Source: Spodoptera frugiperda (taxonomy: Eukaryota; Arthropoda; Insecta; Lepidoptera; Noctuidae). Taken from it: a DNA stretch of 64,000 nt. Shown piece by piece: positions 36,980 through 49,060 of this stretch (position 1 is its first letter; each line of letters starts with the position of its first letter). Position numbers and translations under genes: made by a program. The notes beneath the pieces are model-generated. The model was given only the letters and a program-made list of their open reading frames with translations. It ran no database searches and was not told the DNA's origin. The stretch covers positions 4,664,501-4,728,500 of the forward strand of contig NC_064231.1 in the NCBI RefSeq assembly GCF_023101765.2. Reading direction: 5' to 3'.

Positions 36980-37222
36980 TCAATATATTGTCTTCCATTC
37001 TCTTGGACGCTGGACTGTTCCAATGACGATCTGAACCAGATAAGCTCCAACTTTCAGTCCAAACAATCGTAAAACATTGCGCAAACACCTCAGTGTCCTC
37101 GCAACAATAGCTCCGCGGACAAAATCGTACGAGTATACACCCTTACCGAACTCGTAGACATTTCTAATAGCCCTTAAGAGTGAGGCAAACAGTTTTACTC
37201 CATTGTCCACTTCACTCGACAT
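36980..37222 (-). CDS. Short open reading frame, 80 codons, unknown
   Basis: Begins MSSEVDNGVKLFASLLRAIR and ends REWKTIY. The start has a good insect context (AACAATG), and a TATAAAG lies about 25 bases upstream with an ACTTGG..CCAAGT palindrome between. The body is basic and hydrophobic (LFGLKVGAYLVQIVIG). I do not recognise the family and see no introns. It may be chance, or an isolated exon or pseudogene piece. Confidence 0.25.
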   Translation of the reverse strand: MSSEVDNGVKLFASLLRAIRNVYEFGKGVYSYDFVRGAIVARTLRCLRNVLRLFGLKVGAYLVQIVIGTVQRPREWKTIY

Positions 37223-37411
37223 TGTTACTTGGTAACCAAGTTACTTTATACACCCCCCTCAAACGATTTTGATACTTCCTACAACGGCGTATTAGTTTCT
37301 ATAAATGCAAAATCAATTTGGTACGCAGTTCGTGCCGTTTCCATGGTAACAGGTATTGTCCAAGTATTTTTTCTAAATATTTCTGAACGAATTTCAACTC
37401 TCTCCCTCTAA

Positions 37412-38594
37412 AAGTTAAGTTGAATGTCTTTTGCACTGGTCAGCAAAGATATTTTTATTATGGGAAAGAATATTTTTCTGCAATTGAATTTTTATTTAGT
37501 TGGAATCGATGACGTTTTTATGTTATGTGTTTTATGATATCTCTTGTTTCTGCGAAGTGCTTGACTTGGAATCCTTAGTTAATTGGGTTTTAGTACCTTG
37601 TCTAACAAAATTAAAAAGCAAAAAAATCTTTCTCGTTCATCTATCGCTATTGAAACCCAAGGCTCATGCATGAACACTGTAAAACAATGTACAATTATAG
37701 ACAATAACGTCTTACTATTGGCTAAATTAGATAAAAACCGAGCCAAACTAAATTGAGCAACACAACACCCTACAAACTACTACAGCAAAACAGAACGGTG
37801 TTAAAGTTGACTATTTTTGTACGAAAGCGTCTTGTTATGAGAATAAATCGCGCGTCGAGACAACACGTTGTATTGCGATCGTCTTTTATACATTGTTGAG
37901 GATCCTACACATTCAGTGTCTAGTTTATCGGATGATCCACTTTTTAAATCTTATCATTAAATACCAAGTTTATATCATAGCTGGAAAAGGATTTTAATGA
38001 TGCTGCTAATCGATGGAAATGTCGTGTAGTGACATCTCTAAATTGAGTGTAGATAAAAGGTGAACTAAAAATATACAGCGATTTCTTTATATCACAGATG
38101 TTTGAAAATATTCTCACGTAACCTCAATAGAGGTTTATTTATTTATTTATTTTAATCTTCTTTATACAAAATAATAGTGAATGGTGGATTTAATGCCTTA
38201 AGGCATTCTCTTTAGAGGTTTAACTATTTTTTGAAGTTATAATAATATACTAGGTAACTCTAAATCTAGATAAATAACAATTGACACATTGAGATTAGGT
38301 AATGTAATTATTTTACTAATTTTATTTAAACATTCTTAATTATTTGCTAACAAATTTCCAAGTTTAAGCCAAAAAAGTAGTAAAAATTTGACTATTTTGT
38401 CTGTAAGTAATGTACTATCTTCTCAATATTAAAATATCTATCTCTTGATATTTTCTGTGCAGTTTCCGTTATCTTGTAGTGCGCAATAAATACTTCAAGC
38501 CCGCTGCCGTCTCAACGTATCTATAACTCATCTCCGTATGATAGTGGCCGAAACAAAATTAAATAAAAATACATAGTATTCAATTATTAAAACT
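37412..38594. other. Intergenic, nothing recognised
   Basis: AT-rich sequence with no protein-like frame and no repeat I could match elsewhere in the window. Confidence 0.5.
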
Positions 38595-38880
38595 AGACTG
38601 CCTCGGTGGCCTAGTGGTTGCAAGTGCGACTGCCGAGCAAGGGGTCTCGGGTTCGATTCCCGGGTCGGGCGAAGTATTACTGGACTTTTTTAGGTTTTTT
38701 GAAAATTTCTCAGTAGTAGCACGGAGTCTGGAAATGTGCCCGGTATATGGCAATAGGCTCACCACCTATTACATGGGACTTATTACATAAATTGTGAAAA
38801 GTGGGTGTACACAGTGGCATTACGTGTCATAATGTGCACCTCTGCCTACTCCTTCGGGGATTAAAGGCGTGACGATATGT
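38595..38880 (+). repeat. tRNA-derived SINE (family 1), best-preserved copy
   Basis: Head with A box TGGCCTAGTGG and B box GGTTCGATTCCCGGGTCGG, body with TCTCAGTAGTAGCACGGAGT, and end GGGGATTAAAGGCGTGACGA. It is a useful reference for the family. Confidence 0.8.
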
Positions 38881-38999
38881 ATACATTATGTATGTAAAAA
38901 TAGAACTTTGCAATAAATTTATCGTAAGATATTTCCAATGCGAATGACATTTGACAAACAAAAAATCTATTTGAATTCTAAACTATCACAACTATCATT

Positions 39000-39175
39000 A
39001 CTAGTTGTCGCCCGCGACTTCGTCCGAGTAGAATAATGACTTTTGGGAGAATTTAGTCTTTTGGCGGCTGTAACGGTAGTAACAAATGAACTCAGAATCG
39101 ATTCAGTACCTAGGTTATAATCTGTTGTGAAATTTGTATGTCCTTTTGCGGGTTGCAAATCATTGTTATACCAAA
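39000..39175 (+). repeat. Moth dispersed repeat (CCCGCGACTTCGTCCG type)
   Basis: Begins CTAGTTGTCGCCCGCGACTT; the same opening recurs at 60821 (CCGCCCGCGACTCCGTCCGC). Degenerate. Confidence 0.5.
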
Positions 39176-39747
39176 TCCAATCATTTGATTAAATAGAGTA
39201 TTTTAAAAATATATAATGCTAGGTAAGTTTTTTTGTGTCTAACTACCGTTATACCAAATTCTACTCAAATTAGGTCCAATGGTTTAAAGGATTTATTTCG
39301 GGATTTTAAGGATAAGTTTCGTTTTTACGACAATTATGCGTTTTAGTTATTTTAAAATGAGAAGAAACGTACAGAACGTCGAATTACTTTTGATTAGATG
39401 CCTCAGGAATCAGGGATAAAAAGAAATACGAATTTAAGTTAACTGAATATATTTTATTGTTTTTCGACACCTTCTTTCAAATGAAAAAAAAATCATGTCA
39501 ATCCGTGGGTCTATTTTGCCGCGAAAGACGGACAAATAAACAGACACATAGTTTCATATTCATAATATTAGCATGGATAAGGATTATGTGTACTTTTACC
39601 GTTCTAGAATCGCAAGTCATTGTGCTTCTTTTAAAGTTACTCCTATTATAGGATTAACTTTAATCGGGAACACGCAGTTAAACTGGTAACAAATAATGAA
39701 TTTCAAATAAAGACCCACCCATTTACATTGATGCGCAATAAAGTTGG

Positions 39748-40021
39748 GCCGGCTCGACCGGAGTGATACCACGGTCTTACAGAAAACCAACGTGAAACAA
39801 CGCTTACGTTGTGTTTCGTTGTGTGAGTGCGGTTACCAGAGGCTCAATTCCCCCCTTCCCAATCTTCCCAATCCCCGATTCCTCAACAACCTTTAAATTC
39901 CTAACTCCCAAAAAGCAACGCCCTTGTAACGCCTCTGGTGTTTCAAGTGTCCATGGGCGGCAGCGATTGCTTACCATCAGGTAATACGCCTGCTCGATTA
40001 CCGGCGTGTTTCATAAAAAAA
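39748..40021 (+). repeat. SINE-like element (family 3)
   Basis: GGGCCGGCTCGACCGGAGTG to GCTTACCATCAGGTAATACG with a final A run. It lies just past the stop of the lectin gene. Confidence 0.65.
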
Positions 40022-40179
40022 AGTAATAACTATAATGTAATATAATAATCTAAATTTGTTACCATATTAGAATATTCTTAGCTAGTTTAGACGTTACAAT
40101 TTACATACATTGAATAACTTGCTAATGTTTTACAATTAAGAAATCAGATTTTGGCTCAGAATCGAATCTTCATTTACAT

Positions 40180-43100
40180 TCAATAAATCTTCCTTAATAT
40201 TCTTTCTTGCTGGTCAAAAAGTTGAATGTTTGGATCCTTTTCACAAACAAAGTAAGCTTCTCGAGCGGTCGTTCCTATATCCAGTCTACCGCTACCTAAG
40301 ATTCCTCCAAATGCATGCACACCTTTGATGTAATTTTTATTGTTGTACCAGTTATTGTAAACAGTATCCATTTTCTCTCCTGAAACCGTGAAGCATAGAA
40401 TGAGAGATTGCTACGAGGTACACTTTTATAATTATTTTTTGCGATTAATTATTATATAACCACCATAAACTTGATAATGCCATAACTTAAAAAGTTTTGC
40501 TGTACAACGTTTATGATGAACATCTATCTATCTTACAAAATTAAGTAACTGTTACGAACCATGAATAGTAAGGAAGGTTAATAAATCGCTGTTCCAGTTA
40601 TAAAATCCAGTGTGGGATAGTAGATCAAAAGAATCATTCTTTTGTGGTAATTTTTCTTTCAATAAATTCACCACGACGTCAGCCTCCTTTTGATCGTTGA
40701 TGATAACGAGGTGGCCTCCCTCGGCAACGCACACCTTATTTGCTCCTTTCCAAGTCCTTGCTTGCTTGTGCAACTTGTAGCAGCTACCCGTCACAGAATT
40801 GTAGTGGTACGCTGAGACAAAAATATTATAGTCAATTGTCACTACGAATACAATGAAATACACCCCAATACACCCAACAATAAACTACGAATACAATGAA
40901 ATGTAGTCTAATATTTTTTATTTTAAAAGTAGCTATATTCATATGACGTTAGGTATGAGTTTTTATTACTGTTAATGCTGAGCAAGAAGCCTCGAGTCGG
41001 GAAAAGTTATTATAAGAGAAAGAGAGAGAGAGAGAGAGAGAGCAAAAGTCATTCAACAAACATAGTTGAAGGTTTGAGCTAGTCATGGAATTACCTGGGT
41101 CAAAAGTTCCACAATCGAAGTTGTACTTCAGTTGAGTAGAGTTTTTCTTATAGCAAATGTATGGCCACCATTGGTCGCAGCTATTAAATGTGACTGCTCT
41201 ATCTCTTGTCATACTCATACACTCTTTAGGTTTTGTGCCATTGGTAGAAGGAAACTTAACAGGCATGTCTTCTAATTGAACCCCTGCAATTTAAAAAATA
41301 TTATTTTACTAGCTGTGACGGCGGATTCGCTCACGTAATGAGAAACATAGCAATGTACCTTTTTGTATGAGATTTGCCCGTGGTCTGTTAGCAACATTAC
41401 CATTATTTTTATGTATTATGTACTTGTTTCCTTTTCTTTTACATTTACTGATGGAGAGTTTCTGGATTCCTAACCAATAAAATTTAAGGAGTTGACGCTT
41501 TTGTTGATACGTGGTAAAATATTTGCCCTTCGTTTATTCGTACTGTGTACTTTTGTGTGATTTGAACGTAAATCTGCTCAGACTGTCACTCACGTAACGT
41601 TACTTACCTTCGATAGATGTGTAATGTCCATAAACGAACAATTCTTTAATTCCTATGTAAATAGGAAAATCGATTCCTGATTCCTCCACCGCATTCAACA
41701 TAGCTGTACGTAGTTCGGCAGTTGAGGGTGACGCTAAAACTGCATCTGTAGTGTATACACATCTTAGTGAATATTTAGATCTTTTTTTCAAAAGACGTCT
41801 AGCTTTCTGGGGAAAAAATTAGACGCCTAAGGTGGCCTAAGGTGCGGCTAAAGGAGGCACCGGGTCCTCTTAGTAGACCAACCCCGGAGCCCCATGGTGC
41901 AACGCCTGTTACGGCACTTCCATATGGATAATCCTATAATCTAGGAACAGTAGCCAGGGCAAAATATTACTAAGAAGATCGTTTAAGGTGTAGAGCATAA
42001 GAAGTTGTTTAGGAGTGTGTTTACCTTCCAAGTGACACTTCATGAAAGCTTCCAACCACGTTAGAGGAGCCTTGTGAACTTTCAACCAACCATCGACGTC
42101 AGCATTGTACTTGTACTGTTTGCACAACGCCAAACCTGGGGACGTATTAAGGAACATTAATATGAATATCTGCCGTGTCCGTTTAGTTTTTATTTAAAAA
42201 AAAACGTTGCCCAACCTTAGGATTTTCTCCTGTGTCGTGGGTACGTTTACAAACAGACAACTTCACATACATATGACACCCAGACTCGAATCAACAATTT
42301 GTGGATCACACAAAAAGTTGCTCGGTGCAGAAATCGAATCCGATACACGTTGCGCGCCAGGCAGTAGCCCAGCCACCACGCCGAATGTCATCATCATCAT
42401 CATCAGCTGAGAGACGTCCACTGCTGAACAAAGGCCTCCCCTTGGTCCTCCACGTAGAACGACAAGCCGCCACCTGCATCCACTGGCTCCCCGCCTCTCT
42501 GACGATGTCGTCGGTCCACCTAGTGGGAGGTCTGCCCACGCTGCGTCTTCCGGTCCGCGGTCCCCACTCAGTCACCTTCCTGGCCCAGCGGCCATCAGTC
42601 CTCCAAGCGACGTGGCCTGCCCATTGCCACTTTAGCCTGCATATTTTGAAGCTATGTCTGTAACTCTTGTTCTTTGGCGAATTTCCATATTTCGGATTTT
42701 GTCGCGCAAAGATATTCCGGGCATAGCTCTCTCCGTCGCGCGCTGGGCCAGCAGTTAGGGACCATGTCTCGGTACCGTATGTCATCACTGGCAACACACA
42801 CTGGTTGTACATCCTTGTCTTCAGACACTGCGGGATTTTTGACGAGAAGACTTCATGTAACTTCCCAAACGCTGCCCATCCGAGTTGGATTCTTCGGGCG
42901 ACCTCTTTCTCGAAGTTGGACCTACCTAGCTGGATGATCTGACCCAGGTATGTGTAGTGGTCTACAGCTTCGAGTATATCGTTCCCAACGATAACCGGTT
43001 CAGGTGCAACATGGACATTTGACATGATTTTCGTCTTGTCCATGTTCATTTTAAGGCCCACCTGTTGGGAAACGGTATTGAGGTCGCTGAGCATGGTGTT

Positions 43101-44112
43101 CAGATCTTCCAGCGACTCTGCCATTACGACTATGTCATCGGCGAAACGGAGATGAGTGATGTATTCGCCATTAATGTGGATGCCGCGTCCGCTCCAGTCC
43201 AAGAGCTTAAAAACATCTTCCAGTGCGTTCGTGAACAGTCTCCCTGTCTCACGCCCTTCCGCAACTGGATTGGCCTTGTAGTCTCTTCCTGGAGTCGGAT
43301 GCGCATGGTTTTTTTTTTTTTTTTTTTTGAGGGGGGAAAATCATCCAATGACTTCTCCCGCCTTGGGTGAGGCGGGAGGGAGTGTCAGACTCTTACTGAC
43401 TAAAAACCACCCCGTTCCTTCTCCTGCTTTGAGCCGGAGCCCCGGTAACCTTTTACGTTGTCCGCAGCTATGGCGCTGTTATACAAACACTTCAAAACCT
43501 CGATATATCTATAGTCAATGTGGCACCGCTGGAGAGACTACAGCACCGCCCAGGTTTCGATTGAATCGAAGGCTTTCTCATAGTCCACAAACGCCAAGCA
43601 TAGTGGTAAGTTACACTCCTCGGTCTTCTGTATAACCTGCCGCAGCGTATGACTGTGGTCTATGGTACTGAAGCCTTTTCGGAATCCGGCTTGTTCGGGA
43701 GGCTGGAAGTCATCAAGCCTGCGTTCAAGACGGTTTGTGATGACCCTCGAAAACAGCTCATACACGTGGCTCAGAAGTGAGATAGGTCTGTAGTTCTTCA
43801 GCAGACAGTTGGCGCCTTTTTTAAAGACCAGGACCACCACACTCCGTTGCCATGCTGCCGGCGTGGTTCCCTCGAGTATGACGGAATTGAATACGCCGAA
43901 TGTGCAGTTAGTAAAAACACTAATAAAATTATAACTCAAGAATGGCTAAATCCATTTAGCTGAAAATGAGTATCACGAGACAGACATGTGATCTCGCAAG
44001 CCCTACAGAAACGGGATACGGCATACGAAGCCGCGGGCAGAAGCTTATTATAAGAATAAAACAAAAACTTACCCGCCCACACGAGAGTGAGAATAATTTG
44101 CAACTTCAGCAT
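40180..44112 (-). CDS. Immulectin-like C-type lectin, two CRDs, complete, six exons
   Basis: Minus-strand exons: 44112-44073, 42135-42025, 41733-41608, 41283-41095, 40811-40560, 40379-40180. All introns are phase 1, and the total is 918 nt (305 residues plus TGA). Exon 1 encodes a signal peptide (MLKLQIILTLVWAG). Two C-type lectin domains follow: residues about 18-140, with Cys47, Cys114, Cys128 and Cys136, and residues about 156-290, with the CVAEGGHL signature at Cys183 and the final Cys285. This dual-domain layout is typical of moth immulectins, haemolymph receptors for microbial sugars that promote encapsulation and melanisation. Neither domain shows an EPN or QPD motif, and domain 2 lacks the inner cysteine pair (His261 and about Thr276 instead). 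Sugar binding may therefore be changed or lost. The exon 5 donor is the weak GTTCGT. Confidence 0.88.
41021..41042. repeat. (AG)n microsatellite in lectin intron 4
   Basis: Eleven uninterrupted AG units. Confidence 0.9.
42193..42388 (-). repeat. SINE (family 2) in lectin intron 1
   Basis: Minus-strand copy with the A tail at 42195-42204 and the tRNA-like head ending near 42388. It provides the target site for the neighbouring LINE. Confidence 0.65.
42389..43892 (-). mobile_element. RTE-type LINE fragment inserted in lectin intron 1
   Basis: Encodes the reverse transcriptase core on the minus strand: KNYRPISLLSHVYELFSRVI, then FVDYEKAFDSIETW, then HLRFADDIVVMAE. The 3' end is a (GAT)n run at 42389-42405. 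An 11-bp duplication ACGCCGAATGT lies at 42378-42388 and 43893-43903. The copy is dead: 5'-truncated, with a stop after ETWAVL, an insertion at 43305-43478 and a likely frameshift in the 3' part. Confidence 0.85.
43305..43478 (-). repeat. SINE-like element (family 4) inside the LINE
   Basis: The T-run at 43309-43327 is its A tail, and the element reads on the minus strand. The LINE reading resumes on both sides (..KCLYNSA before it and MRIRLQEETTRP after it), which shows that the element landed in an existing LINE. Confidence 0.75.
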
Positions 44113-44137
44113 TTTAACGCAAGTCACTACGTAATGG

Positions 44138-44172
44138 ACTGATCAAGATCACTAGCATTGGTTCATTATATA
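44138..44172 (-). promoter_or_regulatory. Core promoter of the lectin gene (TATA plus initiator)
   Basis: TATATAA at 44166-44172 and TCAGT at 44138-44142 on the minus strand, with 32 bases from the TATA start to the initiator A (44140). This is the standard arthropod spacing and predicts a short 5' leader of about 28 bases. Confidence 0.6.
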
Positions 44173-44387
44173 CTATATAGGTGTGTATCATTATTATATA
44201 TCTAAACAAAACAATACGTGAGTAAGCCGATAATATAATAATTAATATATAAAAACAAAATTGGGAAAACCGAACAGAGACAGTGTGACCTAAAGTTATC
44301 TACTAACTATTATTTATTAACCTTCAACTGTCAAAATATAGTGTGTTATAAAAAACTTATCAGTATATACAATAAACATATATACAA

Positions 44388-44685
44388 CGTCGCCTTTTAT
44401 CCCCGAAAGGGTAGGCAGCGGTGTACATTACGACATGTAATGCCGCTTTTCAGTGTACACCCACTTTTCACTATATTTGTATTATAAGTCCCATGTAATA
44501 GGGGGTGAGCCTATTGCATATACTGGGCACAATCCAGACTCTGTCTGTGCTACTACTGAGAAATTTTCTAAATACCGAAAAAAGCCCAGTAAAACTTTGC
44601 CCGACCCGGGAATCGAACCCGAGACCTCTTGTCCGGCAGCCGCACTTGTGATCTCTCGACCAATGAGGCAGTCCAGAGCAGCAGT
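44388..44685 (-). repeat. tRNA-derived SINE (family 1)
   Basis: Minus-strand copy upstream of the lectin promoter, from TTTTATCCCCGAAAGGGTAG to the head near 44680. Confidence 0.7.
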
Positions 44686-44992
44686 TATTTGTATATTTTA
44701 TTAGGATTACAATAGTGACAACATTTATCTTTAAAAGGTCAGTAATCTTTGAACTGAAAAAAACCCACTTATTACTCGTCTTTAATTACTCGCCCTTGAT
44801 AGGGGCGATAATATGAATGATTTTTTTTAAATACTTCGCACATAGCATAAAATATAGTATTTAAACAATTTTGAATATTTTAGTTTTTCGAAGTCGGTAA
44901 AGTAGGGGGAAAGAGCTTGGCTCTCTCCGCTACCGATCACCAAAATGCTGGTTGATAGAACTCCAGAGACAAAAACCTTCTCACGGAGTGAG

Positions 44993-45033
44993 CCGTGATA
45001 TGAAGCCTTCTGTATGAATGCTTCATATCACGG
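44993..45033. repeat. Perfect 14-bp hairpin
   Basis: CCGTGATATGAAGC (44993-45006) pairs with GCTTCATATCACGG (45020-45033) around a 13-base loop. Confidence 0.6.
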
Positions 45034-45354
45034 AATGCCTAAGATAGTTATTGAACCTTTTGACTATGAGTCCAGTGGCCGACACAACAATCAACATAAT
45101 GATAGCCTCCTTATCAAGATATTAAAGATTTATTATCTAATTCACTTCGCATCCCTTCAACTACCTTCATAAAAAAAAAATACATCAATTCGTTACTCCG
45201 TTTTGTCATGAAAGACGTGTATGGGACACATGCACACACCTTTTTACATTTGCAATATAAGTATTGATAATCCGAACTGTTAAACTAACCAAAATAGAAT
45301 TAGCTATCATCAAAACTGTTGAAGCAGAATGGCGTGAAAAAATTAAATTGATGG

Positions 45355-45605
45355 GAAGTTTTTTTTTACAGTACACGAGCCGACATATTACCGCCCATGG
45401 ACATTTGAAACACCAGAGGCGTTACAAGTGCGTTGCCGGCATTTTGGGAGTTAGGAATTTAAGGGTTGTTGGGGAATCGGGGACTGGGAAGGGTGGAATC
45501 GGGCCCCCGGTAACCTCACTTACACAACGAAATATAACGCACGCGTTGTTTCACGTCGGTTTTCGGTGAGGCCGTGGTATCACTCCGGTCGAGCCGGCCC
45601 ATTTG
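45355..45605 (-). repeat. SINE-like element (family 3)
   Basis: Minus-strand copy, from the T-run at 45360 through AACACCAGAGGCGTTACAAG to GTCGAGCCGGCCCA. Confidence 0.65.
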
Positions 45606-45864
45606 TGTCGAAGCATAAAGATTTAAACAACTGACGGACACTGCAACCGGTCAATCAGTAGAGAGCACGATCTCGTTAATCCTTTAATTGTTACCATGAT
45701 GGTAGTCGCATAGTCATGCTGATCTGGCAGCAATGACCGCAGGATTACGCAAGATGAAAGGATTTCACCGTCCAAAGTTTACTGTAATACAATATTTCTC
45801 GATAATGCAACAGTATCATGCTTTTTTTCCACAATTTGAGCAATATTTTTTTATTTAAAGAAAA

Positions 45865-46120
45865 GGGTAGATGACTTATTTTTATTTTAATGTCCGTCTT
45901 TTAGATTATTTTAAAACATAAGACACGTAATTTTTATTTTCTTACGTTGATTTGAAATATCGCGTGACGTCACTTCTAGGTACGTCTTATACGTAGAAAT
46001 AACGTATTTACCCCCACTCCTAAATTTGACAAAATTAAAAAATACATGTCTAATATTAATATTTTTTCATAACCTGACTGACTAAATAGATTTTTAATTG
46101 TCATACCCGTCATCATCCCT
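45865..46120 (+). repeat. Dispersed ~255-bp repeat, copy 1
   Basis: GGGTAGATGACTTATTTTTA, then AATATCGCGTGACGTCACTT and CTGACTAAATAGATTTTTAA. The same order and text occur at 57665-57945 inside gene B. From 46121 to 48884 I find no gene or other repeat. Confidence 0.6.
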
Positions 46121-48884
46121 ATTATTCATATTATTCATTCTAGGGTGCGTGCAGATTTTAATAAAAAAAACTATGTTACAAAACATTAACATATTTCAGT
46201 AATGTGCACTAGAACCTAAATGTTAAAAGCGATCTCTACTACAAAAGGATTAAGTAAAGATAAAAGCGATTGAACCAACAAAATGTGTTCACATTACTAA
46301 GTGTGACGATACTGTGATTCATGTAATGAAAACAAACACAGACGAACCCTGGTCACAAAACAATAGTAGCGAATTAACAGCAGACGGTAATCCTTTAATT
46401 GATGCAACACGACCTCTTGTTTCGATACAATCCGATGAACGATTTAAATCGCTGTTTGTTGTCGCTCGAGTATCGATTACAATTTACGTGTAGTGTGCTA
46501 ATGCTCATTAGGTTCTATCGATTCATTGGGATCCATTTTCAGTTGGTGCAGTTTTAGTTATATGTTTTGTTAACTTAAAATTCTATGTTTCAGACATTAT
46601 TTTCTTCAATTACAGAAAAATAAATTGGAATTACTGCCTATAACCTAGAGGCCTGTCCTTCTATAATATAAAGGTATATATAGATAAGGGTTTGAGAAAA
46701 TTATACCAAGCCGTATCACCAGCGGGCTACATTTGCCAGTCAATCAAATAGAATAATAATAGCTGCGGAAAATTGTCGATTGTGGTACTTATCACACCAA
46801 TGCGGTGTCAATTTTATGTAAATAAACACAGGTCGGCTACTGTTATTACTGTCAACATGTCGCTACTAAATAACAGCGGGTGAGTAGGAATGTAGCGGTG
46901 ACTGGAAACTATCAATTATCGTTGCACTGCGGTAGACGGGGCTTTGAATCTGGCGAATCTTACTAATTATTGAAAGTTTGTGATTATGTATGTTTATTAT
47001 AGAGATAAGTAATAGTGTAGAATAAAACATAGGCTATTTTTAACAAGGGCGAAGTTATTCATAATACCTCTTAGGTATGCTTTAACGTGTACTATTACCT
47101 ACTTTATACAATAAGTAAAGGCAAATTGCTGTAATAAACTTCATTTTCTGACAACCTTAGAATTTCTAATATATCCTCGTCCAAATGGAGTGCTGAATAT
47201 GGCTGGCATATTTATGGCGACAAATATTTGAGCAGCGATAATTTTATTGTTACAAAATAAAAACAGAACAAACATCTAACTTATGACGTCATTGAGTTTG
47301 ATTGACTTCATAACATTTAGACGACGACCACTACCATCCAAACTCGTTACCCAAATCAATCAAATATTTGCAAAGCAAATCGCTCCTTTCATAGCCGCTT
47401 GCAGACTGGTGTACGGCAAACGTTAATTAGCAGGAGGCGGCAATTTGCGGTCTTCAAATTGACTGACTGACTCAGTGTTCCAATGAAGAGGCCTGATCAG
47501 TCTACGGCTGTTATGTCAATTATGTAGTTTGTGGCGTTACAATTTGTCTTGTAAATCTACTTGGATTTTACATTGATTTACTCTTTTTTATTAGAGTTTG
47601 TAGTTGTATTCTGATTGGATATAGGTATGGTTTTCATGTAACTGTTATGTAAATAATTCTAACCAAAGTATGGACGTCGTAACCCGTACAAATAAATATT
47701 GTATAAATATGGTACCTAGCAATAAATAAAGCCGCATAATTAAAAATTGATATTTTGTAATTAAGAAGGTCCAGTTACTTGGCATATCTGCGCAATCCTG
47801 AAAATAAAGTAGCGTTCCTACGTCAAACAACGTTACAAAAACTTCAATCTATAACATTGCTATGAACTTTTACCAAGGCGTTTTGATGTTCTGAGCCGAA
47901 AGTTATTTATATATGAGGTAGATAGGAAAACAATTCTGCTTATACTAGATAATGAACACAAAGTAACCAAGGACAGACACAAAATATATAGTAAGATTGT
48001 GCAATCTTATACAAAATATATATTTTGTGTCGATCAAAACATTTACAATTATTTGGTTTCAGAAAAAAGTCATTATATTACCGTTATTAAAAATTGATGT
48101 TCGTTTAATTATTTCGATTTGATTTTCGGGGAAACTAATGTCCTAATAATAGCTTGCAGTACCTACTTCCGTGTTGTCATGTCAAACCACAATAGAAAAA
48201 AATCAATTATGAAACTTATTTTTTGTTAATTTTTGTTTACCAAGTTATAAGAATTAGTTAAACACAAAATAATTCATAAGTGAATATTTAAATGATACGG
48301 GTTAGCGTGAAATTCGTATTCTTGTTATTATGCCTGGGTCAGTCATTTAGCCATCTCCTTTGCAAATTAGAAGTCATGGGTATAATATTATTAGGCTTTC
48401 TCACACGTAGCACAGCATCTACATTTTTGTGTCGTGGCTCACCCGGTATAACATGAAAATAATACTTTAAGTATCAAATTGTGTTGCATTAGATGTATTC
48501 ACCTTCGCATACTGCTTTTGTATAGGGTTTAAAGGATGTGATATTGTTTTATGTTATTAGAAAAATCTCTTAAAATAATTTGCAGTAAACTAGGTACTTA
48601 ATTATGCCTACATAATACCTTACATAGACTCACATAACTATTATTTTTAGCGCAGATTCTTTAAAAGCGGAATAGATGGCCGTGTTCCAACTTACACTAA
48701 ACTTAAAGTTAACTAAAAATTACTTAGCGGGACGTAGCACCTAAACTAACCCCTTTCTTGTACTGTTTTGGCTGCCGCAAGTGCAAGCCTGCGGACGGCG
48801 AGCAAGAGTAGCATGTCGCCCGACCAGAACCAGAGCACGCACCTCAAAGAGCCATCAGACTATCACAGATGGGGCCCAGTAGGG

Positions 48885-49060
48885 CTGATGTCTGATCCGG
48901 AGCTGCGGACTACCTAGCAGTTAGGCTAGCTTAGGGTTTACCGGGACTCAACTCGAAAAGCAGGAGTAGGAACGGAGTGGTTTTTTTAGTCAGTAAGAGT
49001 CTGACACTCCCTCTCACCTCACCCAAAGCGGGAGAAGTCATTGGATGATTTTCGCCTTAT
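48885..49060 (+). repeat. SINE-like element (family 4)
   Basis: CAGTAAGAGTCTGACACTCC, then GGGAGAAGTCATTGGATGAT. It lies in a slightly GC-richer patch from 48770. Bases 49061-50599 are unassigned. Confidence 0.6.

Noticed and set aside
38595..38670. tRNA gene
   Set aside because: A and B boxes belong to a SINE head; the acceptor stem is not formed and a SINE body follows.
42306..43202. 298-codon reverse transcriptase frame as a gene
   Set aside because: Part of a dead LINE inside a lectin intron; stop codon and insert break the frame.
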